A stretch of DNA of 10,544 nt, from the NCBI GenBank assembly GCA_046314415.1, contig JBKBWT010000222.1:1-10544 (forward strand). Direction: 5' to 3'. Shown here piece after piece: positions 5,219-10,544 of the stretch. The notes under the pieces are model-generated. The model saw nothing but the letters and a program-made list of their open reading frames with translations. It did no database searches and was not told the DNA's origin. A program made the translations under genes and the position numbers. The DNA is from JADJNW01 sp046314415. Its GTDB lineage: Bacteria; Bacteroidota; Bacteroidia; Chitinophagales; Saprospiraceae. How positions within the stretch are numbered: position 1 is the stretch's first letter; each line of letters starts with the position of its first letter.

Positions 5219-6601
5219 ATGAACTTTTTTAAACTTTTACTCAAGCCAACAACTTTAGTCCTCTTGCTCACCACTGTTTTTGTTTTTATTTCCTGCGATC
5301 CAGATGACGATGATGATGAAGTAAGCATCGAAACCGCTCTGGCAAAGGATTACGACGGGGATGTCGTTACTTCCTGGATTCGTGTTTTTTCTGAAGTGGA
5401 GCGCCATGCACCAGGTTATCGTCCAGGTCCGGCACCACGTGCGCTCGCTTACTTAGGATTAGCTGCTTATGAAGCAACGATAACTGCTATGCCGGAGTAT
5501 AATTCTTTGGAGAGCATTTACCGCGCGCAGGGATTGGATATTCCCAATATCGAGCAAGGCGTTACTTATCACTGGCCTACAGTGGTAAATGCATCTTATG
5601 GTTACCTGATGAAGCGTTTTTTTCCACATGTGAAAGCTGAACTGCGTTTTAAGATTTCTTCTACCGAGACCCAGTTTGATGTAAAGTACCTGGAAACAGA
5701 AGGTGTTCCAAGAGATATTTTTGAACGTTCCAAGCGTTATGGTCAAAGTGTAGCCGAAGCCGTTTACAGCTGGTCGTCCACTGACAAAACCGGACACGAA
5801 GCATTCCGTGACCCACGCCCGTCAAACTATGTACCTCCTACCGGTGAAGGTAAGTGGATACCTACTTATCCTGATGCCGGTGCTGCGATGTTCCCATCAT
5901 GGGGCGAAGCACGTACGTTTGCCATTAAGGGTGAAGAAAGACTTTGCCTGCCTCCATTGGAATACAGTGCCGATAAAAACTCACCGCTCTACAAAGAGGC
6001 AATGGAAGTATATACTAAAAATACACCAAAACTTGACTACGAAGAGCAGTGGATTGCTGAATACTGGAGTGATGATGCACTTGACATCACGTTCTCGCCG
6101 CCAACGCGCTTTATTGTCATCGCTAATCAGGTATTGGAAGCCAAAAAAGCGAACCTTGAACTGGCAGTTTATACCGCAGCAAAAGTTGGTATATCACTCA
6201 ATGACGCTGGTGTAGCCGCCTGGCATTCAAAGTATTATTACAACATCGAACGCCCGGTAACCTATATTCGCCGCGAAATTGATCCTAGCTGGGAACCACA
6301 TCTTTGGTTTACCCCGAGCTTCCCGGCGTATCCTTCTGGCCACGCTACCTTTGGCGCTGCCGGCTCGGAAGCATTGACCAGCATTTTTGGTGACAAGTAT
6401 GCGATGGTGGACCGTTCGCACGAGGGTAGAATTGACTTCTTGGGCACGCCACGCTCCTTCAAATCTTTCTACGAAATGGCAGAAGAAAATGCCTACTCGC
6501 GTATTCCGCTGGGTGTACACTTCCGTATGGACGCCGAAGAGGGCTTACGCCTGGGTTATGCCATCGGACGTAAAGTAAGCAGTTTACCCTGGAAAAAATA
6601 A
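5219..6601 (+). CDS. Vanadium-dependent haloperoxidase / PAP2-type phosphatase, predicted surface lipoprotein
   Basis: A 460-residue enzyme of the vanadium haloperoxidase/PAP2 superfamily. Haloperoxidases use vanadate and H2O2 to oxidise halides; relatives are acid phosphatases. The complete active-site signature is present: K338-x6-R345-P346, PSGH at 372-375, and SR-x5-H-x3-D with Arg428, His434 and Asp438. The context FPAYPSGHATFG has Phe368 where Curvularia chloroperoxidase has Phe397, instead of the His typical of algal bromoperoxidases. The length fits bacterial haloperoxidases. Residues 1-26 form a lipoprotein signal ending FISC (Cys26). Five aspartates and a glutamate follow within a few residues, like the acidic export signals of Bacteroidota surface lipoproteins. 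The ATG at 5219 is preferred to the in-frame TTG at 5213. It has its own promoter and terminator. Halide specificity, or phosphatase activity instead, cannot be settled from sequence. Confidence 0.88.
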   Translation: MNFFKLLLKPTTLVLLLTTVFVFISCDPDDDDDEVSIETALAKDYDGDVVTSWIRVFSEVERHAPGYRPGPAPRALAYLGLAAYEATITAMPEYNSLESIYRAQGLDIPNIEQGVTYHWPTVVNASYGYLMKRFFPHVKAELRFKISSTETQFDVKYLETEGVPRDIFERSKRYGQSVAEAVYSWSSTDKTGHEAFRDPRPSNYVPPTGEGKWIPTYPDAGAAMFPSWGEARTFAIKGEERLCLPPLEYSADKNSPLYKEAMEVYTKNTPKLDYEEQWIAEYWSDDALDITFSPPTRFIVIANQVLEAKKANLELAVYTAAKVGISLNDAGVAAWHSKYYYNIERPVTYIRREIDPSWEPHLWFTPSFPAYPSGHATFGAAGSEALTSIFGDKYAMVDRSHEGRIDFLGTPRSFKSFYEMAEENAYSRIPLGVHFRMDAEEGLRLGYAIGRKVSSLPWKK

Positions 6602-6614
6602 TTTTTAAATATGT

Positions 6615-6650
6615 ATAAAAGCTGTTAATCAAGTAATTAACAGCTTTTAT
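6615..6650 (+). terminator. Strong terminator after the haloperoxidase gene
   Basis: A perfect 15-bp stem (6615-6629 with 6636-6650; core AAAGCTGTTAAT/ATTAACAGCTTT) encloses a 6-nt loop, 13 bp after the stop. The 3' arm itself supplies the TTTTAT run. The symmetry would let it work in either direction, but no gene arrives from the right. It argues against co-transcription of the enzyme and the downstream receptor. Confidence 0.88.
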
Positions 6651-6671
6651 ATTACATGCGTTTTTCTATAT

Positions 6672-6679
6672 TATATTTT
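6672..6679 (+). promoter_or_regulatory. Weak -7 candidate for the TonB-dependent receptor
   Basis: TATATTTT differs from TAnnTTTG at the last base only and lies about 70 bp before the receptor start, just after the terminator hairpin. No TTG at proper spacing is visible and the region is very A+T-rich, so this is tentative. Confidence 0.2.
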
Positions 6680-6748
6680 ACTATTTAACACCACCCTTTA
6701 TTTTCAAAATTTATTATACATCCGTTGTGTTTTTATAAAGTATCCTTT

Positions 6749-9202
6749 ATGAATATATCCAAATCCTATACCATTATGAAAGCATGGTTATTAGTGAATT
6801 GTGTCCTTATTATTATAATCACGAATCTCGATGCCCAATCCATTACTTTGCAAGGTAGCATTCTGGATAAAAACGCAGCGCCGCTCATTGGTGCACATGT
6901 AAAACTTTTGGAAACCAAACAGATGACGGTCGTACAGGAGAATGGCACGTACCAAATTGAACAAATTAAACCTGGGAATTATACGATCATCATCTCACAC
7001 ATTGGTTATCAAACAATTGAGGAGAAATTATCCTTAATGGGGCAATCCGTTTTTATTAAAAACTTCACCCTGGAAATGCTCGAAGGACGCCTGCGCGAGG
7101 TAGTCGTTGCTGCGGAACGGCGCAATCTGGAGATTCGTCGGTTACCCGAAGTACACGGCACCTATATCATGGCGGGCAAGAAAAATGAAGTCATCAGCAT
7201 TGCCGATCTGAATACCAATCTGGCTGAAAAAATCGGGCGACAATTATTTGCCAAAATTCCCGGTGCATTTATTTATGATATGGATGGCTCTGGTAATCAG
7301 GTAAATGTATCTACCCGTGGGCTTGATCCGCATCGCTCCTGGGAATTCAATGTCCGCCAAAATGGAGTGCTCACCAATTCTGATATGTACGGTTATCCGG
7401 CGAGTCATTACAGCCCACCGATGGAAGCCATTCAGCGCGTGGAAATTGTACGGGGCACGGCGGCTTTACAATACGGCGCTCAGTTTGGCGGCATGATTAA
7501 TTATATTATTAAACAACCAGATACGACCAAACGCATTGGTTTTGAGAGTATTAACTCTGTAGGGTCTTTTGGTTTATTTAGTAGTTATAATGCTTTAGGC
7601 GGTAAAATCGGTAAATGGACGTATCAGGCTTATTATCAAAAACGCAGCGCTGACGGTTACCGCGAGGTTGCCCGTTCTGATGCGCAGGCTCAATTTATGA
7701 TGTTACAATATCAGGTTAATGAAAAATTATTATTACGTGCCGAATTGGGGCGTTCGCAATACCTCTATCGCATTCCGGGACCGCTTACCGATAGTATGTT
7801 TCGCGAAAATCCGCGTCAGGCAACCCGCCAACGCAATTATTATGAACCCGATATTTACATCCCTTCTTTAACCCTGGACTGGAAAATAAATGAAAAAACG
7901 CATTTGAATATGATTGCCTCAGCGGTTTTTGGCAATCGTAACAGCGTACAATTCATTGGTTTTGCGAATGTTCCTGATATAATTGACCCCAGCACCAATC
8001 AGTATAAACCCCGTCAGGTGGACATTGATAATTTTAATAGTTATACGGCTGAGTTGCGTTTAACGCATAATTATCAACTCGGTATTTTAAATAACACGGT
8101 TTCTACGGGTATTCGTTATATTAATAATCGCCTGCATCGCCGCCAGCAAGGTAAAGGCAGTACCGGATTTGATTATGACCTGAGCATTACCGGCGATTGG
8201 GGGCGCGATTTGCAATACAAAACGCAAAATATTGCCGTTTTTGCCGAGAATATGCTGCATCTTACGTCCAAACTGGCGATCATTCCCGGCGTACGCCTGG
8301 AAAGCGGCAGCACCGATATGAGTGGTTACATCCGTTATTATCCTGAGGATAAAACACCTTTAAACATCGACCATATGTTTCCACTCTGGGGTGTAAATAT
8401 GCAATATAAAATAAATAGTAATAATCGTTTATATGCGGGCTGGTCGCAGGCATATCGTCCGGTTATTTTTGCCGATGTAATTCCACCAACTGCATTGGAT
8501 GTAACGGATCCGGATTTGGAAGATGCGTTTGGACATAATATTGAGGCAGGTATGAGTGGCACTTTATTACATGGAGCACTCCATTATGATATAGGCATTT
8601 TCCAAATTCAATATAATAATCGTATTGGCAGCTTAATATTGCAAGATAATAACGGCGCTTCTTACATTTTTCGTACCAACACCGGCGACAGCCGCACCAA
8701 CGGCTTAGAGGCGTATGTAGAATTCAAACCATTACATTTACTAAATAACTATAATAAAAATTTTTACTTCTCTATCTTTTCAGCTACTTCTTATTTCGAT
8801 GGTGTTTATACACGGGGCAACGCTGTGGTAAATGGCGAAAACCGCAATATTCGTGGCAATCAGCTCGAAACCGTACCCCGCTGGATGAGTCGCAATGGTG
8901 TGCAATTTTGGGCAGGCAATTTTAGTGCAGTTATGCAATATAGTTATGTGGACGCGTCTTACTCCGATGCGCTCAACACCGAAAAGCCCACTGCAAATGG
9001 CGGCGCGGGCATTGTACCGGCGTATTCCTTGCTGGATTTTAATGCTTCGCTGCGTTTCGCCGAGCGTTATTTAGTGCGGATGAGTTTAAATAATATTACA
9101 AATGAACAATATTTCACCAAACGCCCTACGGGTTATCCCGGTGCCGGTGTCTGGAATTCAGACGGACGCTCGTTAGTCTTTACATTTGGAGTAAAAATAT
9201 AA
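6749..9202 (+). CDS. FecA-like TonB-dependent outer-membrane receptor
   Basis: An 817-residue outer-membrane receptor that would import a ligand, probably a ferric chelate, with energy from TonB-ExbBD. Order of parts: signal peptide ending LDAQ; a carboxypeptidase-regulatory-like domain (about 30-110: LQGSILDKNAAPLIGAHVKL, GTYQIEQIKPGNYTI, HIGYQTIEE); a TonB-box-like LREVVVAAE; the plug (about 125-260) with RGLDPHRSWEFNVRQNG, MYGYPASHYSPPMEA and RVEIVRGTAALQYGAQFGG; then the barrel, ending NEQYFTKRPTGYPGAGVW and DGRSLVFTFGVKI. The plug and C-terminal phrases resemble receptors annotated as iron(III) dicitrate FecA. There is no N-terminal STN signalling domain and no FecI/FecR-like gene in the window, so sigma-factor signalling is not expected. 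ATG 6749 is chosen; ATG 6776 (MKAWLL) would give an equally good signal peptide, and an in-frame TTG at 6725 is less likely. The true ligand is unproven. Confidence 0.92.
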   Translation: MNISKSYTIMKAWLLVNCVLIIIITNLDAQSITLQGSILDKNAAPLIGAHVKLLETKQMTVVQENGTYQIEQIKPGNYTIIISHIGYQTIEEKLSLMGQSVFIKNFTLEMLEGRLREVVVAAERRNLEIRRLPEVHGTYIMAGKKNEVISIADLNTNLAEKIGRQLFAKIPGAFIYDMDGSGNQVNVSTRGLDPHRSWEFNVRQNGVLTNSDMYGYPASHYSPPMEAIQRVEIVRGTAALQYGAQFGGMINYIIKQPDTTKRIGFESINSVGSFGLFSSYNALGGKIGKWTYQAYYQKRSADGYREVARSDAQAQFMMLQYQVNEKLLLRAELGRSQYLYRIPGPLTDSMFRENPRQATRQRNYYEPDIYIPSLTLDWKINEKTHLNMIASAVFGNRNSVQFIGFANVPDIIDPSTNQYKPRQVDIDNFNSYTAELRLTHNYQLGILNNTVSTGIRYINNRLHRRQQGKGSTGFDYDLSITGDWGRDLQYKTQNIAVFAENMLHLTSKLAIIPGVRLESGSTDMSGYIRYYPEDKTPLNIDHMFPLWGVNMQYKINSNNRLYAGWSQAYRPVIFADVIPPTALDVTDPDLEDAFGHNIEAGMSGTLLHGALHYDIGIFQIQYNNRIGSLILQDNNGASYIFRTNTGDSRTNGLEAYVEFKPLHLLNNYNKNFYFSIFSATSYFDGVYTRGNAVVNGENRNIRGNQLETVPRWMSRNGVQFWAGNFSAVMQYSYVDASYSDALNTEKPTANGGAGIVPAYSLLDFNASLRFAERYLVRMSLNNITNEQYFTKRPTGYPGAGVWNSDGRSLVFTFGVKI

Positions 9203-9229
9203 TATTCAGGAAAGTTATTTAGTGTTGAA

Positions 9230-9253
9230 GTGTTATGGTGTTATGGTGTTTTA
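9230..9253 (+). repeat. Short tandem repeat GTGTTATG
   Basis: Two exact copies of the 8-mer GTGTTATG (9230-9237 and 9238-9245) are followed by a degenerate third, GTGTTTTA. They lie just after the receptor stop in the convergent gap. This is probably a slippage-derived microsatellite. Confidence 0.7.
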
Positions 9254-9333
9254 GTTTTGGGTGAGGTTGATTATTATTACAAAACAATAAAAAACCCATT
9301 TAAATATTTGATTTTCAAAGCATTAGACCATTA

Positions 9334-9352
9334 TCAATCATCAATCATCAAT
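9334..9352 (+). repeat. Short tandem repeat TCAATCA
   Basis: Two exact 7-base units TCAATCA (9334-9347) and a partial third (TCAAT) lie immediately before the end of the convergent barrel gene. The 157-bp gap 9203-9359 otherwise holds no gene and no convincing hairpin terminator for either converging gene; the only stem seen is a 5-bp one at 9307-9319. Confidence 0.65.
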
Positions 9353-9359
9353 AAAAATT

Positions 9360-10391
9360 TTACTTCATATGATCCGGTGGGGAAAGGAAAATGCCCATTT
9401 GGAAAAACGGCGCCTGGGGTAATTTGACCCGCAATTCAGGATCATTGGCAGCGCTGGGTTCAAAGCGGCTACCGATATTAAACTGATAGCCCCCTTTGAT
9501 ATTCAGCCATACCCAGGGCATCAACTGACGCTCGAGGCTTACCATGGCGCTCACCTCCTGATGATTCATCGTATATTCGTTCGGCACATTGCTGCTAGCG
9601 GTAAGACGCTGTGTATCAATGGAATAAATACGGCTATTAAATTCGCTGCCAAACAACAAAATACTTTTAGGATTAATATTATAACGTCCATAAACATAAG
9701 CCGGCGGTGCCAGTTCGATGCCCCATTTGTCATTAAAATTCTTGTGCATCATGGCAAAAGGCAGCACCAGCGTGCGTCGCATATTTTTGGAAAAATAAAC
9801 CCCTACGCCCCATTCAAAGTCTGCATTTTTCTTAATACCGTACAAACCAATTGCATTCATAGTCATATAACGCTGATCAAAATTCATCCATGTTTTATAA
9901 TCACCATTAAATGCTACCTTGGCACGAAATGCAATATAATTATCGTGATCTAAAGACTTGGTTGTCAGCACACTGTAAGAATTACTTTTCAACAGTTGAC
10001 CCTGAAAATTGGCAACCAGCGGCTGCAATTCATTACTCAAATTGCCATAACGAAACCGTTCCGGTTGGTAAGCGTACCCCAGCAATATTTTAAAATCTCG
10101 CTTCAGCAGCAACGGAATGTATAATTTAAAGGAGATATTTTCGGTAGATTCCATCTGCGCCAGTTTTCGCTGGTCTTCGCTATCGCCTCGGCGCTGTATT
10201 ACGCCACCGCTGGCTACATTATAAAAAATCTCCACCCCCCGCGAACGCGATTGATTGTCGATGCCCGGCACACAAAAGTAACTTCTGCCATTACCGTCGG
10301 CTTTCAACTCAGCAGTTGTTTGTAACGCTACCTCCTGCGACCAAAGCCATGAGTGTATGAGCAATAAGCTACTTATTATCGCTATCCGCAT
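9360..10391 (-). CDS. Predicted outer-membrane beta-barrel protein (possibly DUF6268-like)
   Basis: A 343-residue exported protein. Residues 1-18 are a signal peptide (MRIAIISSLLLIHSWLWS) with likely cleavage before Gln19. The rest alternates short amphipathic strands and polar loops, as in a barrel: SFKLYIPLLL and FKILLGYAYQPE (88-111), YIAFRAKVAFNGD (152-164), FEWGVGVYFSKN (192-203), WGIELAPPAYVYGRYNINPKSILLFGSEF (223-251), EVSAMVSLERQL, VWLNIKGGYQFNIGSRFE (294-311) and FFQMGIFLS near the end. This pattern resembles DUF6268-type outer-membrane proteins of Bacteroidota, though I hold that name loosely. Function is unknown. The last residues SPPDHMK extend past the usual aromatic barrel end. 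ATG 10389-10391 leads straight into the signal peptide. It converges on the receptor gene, so is transcribed separately. Confidence 0.82.
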   Translation of the reverse strand: MRIAIISSLLLIHSWLWSQEVALQTTAELKADGNGRSYFCVPGIDNQSRSRGVEIFYNVASGGVIQRRGDSEDQRKLAQMESTENISFKLYIPLLLKRDFKILLGYAYQPERFRYGNLSNELQPLVANFQGQLLKSNSYSVLTTKSLDHDNYIAFRAKVAFNGDYKTWMNFDQRYMTMNAIGLYGIKKNADFEWGVGVYFSKNMRRTLVLPFAMMHKNFNDKWGIELAPPAYVYGRYNINPKSILLFGSEFNSRIYSIDTQRLTASSNVPNEYTMNHQEVSAMVSLERQLMPWVWLNIKGGYQFNIGSRFEPSAANDPELRVKLPQAPFFQMGIFLSPPDHMK

Positions 10392-10423
10392 AAGTTTTTC
10401 TGATTATCTGATTTGCGATAGAA

Positions 10424-10453
10424 CGAATCTAGCAACCAAGATGTTTCATACAA
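10424..10453 (-). promoter_or_regulatory. Putative promoter of the beta-barrel protein gene
   Basis: On the minus strand, TTG (10453-10451) and TAGATTCG (10431-10424, one mismatch to TAnnTTTG) are separated by 19 bp. Transcription would begin near 10417, leaving about 25 nt of leader. The remaining sequence to 10544 is A+T-rich with no gene that I can support. Confidence 0.42.
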
Positions 10454-10544
10454 GGGTAGAAAATCCGTGATGCTCAAGAAATATATTTATATTTTGTTAA
10501 ATAATATATGATATTTCTTATTATTGAGTCGGCGGTGCGACCAT

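Noticed and set aside
5808..6215. 135-codon plus-strand frame inside the haloperoxidase gene
   Set aside because: It is an alternative frame of a gene whose active-site motifs continue intact on both sides, so it is not a frameshift remnant.
6749..9202. FecA-type surface signalling through a sigma/anti-sigma pair
   Set aside because: The receptor has a carboxypeptidase-regulatory-like domain instead of an STN signalling domain, and no FecI or FecR homologue is present in the window.
10528..10544. GTCG/CGAC inverted repeat and a short MVAPPTQ minus-strand frame at the right edge
   Set aside because: The stem is only 4 bp and the frame only 7 codons at the window boundary; nothing can be concluded without more sequence.

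Overview
The window looks like chromosomal DNA of a Bacteroidota bacterium, perhaps of the Saprospiria type (this finer placement is a guess). The evidence is an outer-membrane TonB receptor with an N-terminal carboxypeptidase-regulatory-like domain, a lipoprotein with an acidic run right after the lipobox cysteine, a TM2/DUF2752 gene pair, starts without Shine-Dalgarno sequences, and several promoter candidates of the Bacteroidota TAnnTTTG type.

Layout. Positions 1-110 hold the last 35 codons of an unidentified gene. A secreted M14-type metallopeptidase follows on the plus strand (211-2742). It converges on a minus-strand pair: a TM2-domain protein (3592-3107) and a DUF2752 protein (3135-2821), overlapping by 29 bases. 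One hairpin (2767-2800) can terminate both converging units. About 500 bp without a called gene (3593-4094) separates the pair from a minus-strand small GNAT acetyltransferase (4400-4095). That gene is divergent from a 74-residue membrane protein (4546-4770), which ends in a strong terminator. Next come a roughly 290-nt leader and a predicted surface lipoprotein of the vanadium haloperoxidase/PAP2 class (5219-6601) with its own 15-bp terminator hairpin. A FecA-like TonB-dependent receptor (6749-9202) follows, converging on a predicted outer-membrane beta-barrel protein (10391-9360).

The theme is the cell envelope: secreted hydrolase, inner-membrane small proteins, surface lipoprotein enzyme, outer-membrane receptor and barrel. 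The genes look like mostly separate transcription units, not one pathway; only TM2-DUF2752 is clearly an operon. I see no defence system, CRISPR array, rRNA, tRNA or complete mobile element. The more unusual signals are non-coding: two tandem hairpin repeats with matching stem changes upstream of TM2, a 14-bp element shared by the TM2 and GNAT upstream regions, a CRP/FNR-like palindrome between the divergent GNAT and membrane-protein genes, and the long haloperoxidase leader with a possible 33-codon upstream ORF.
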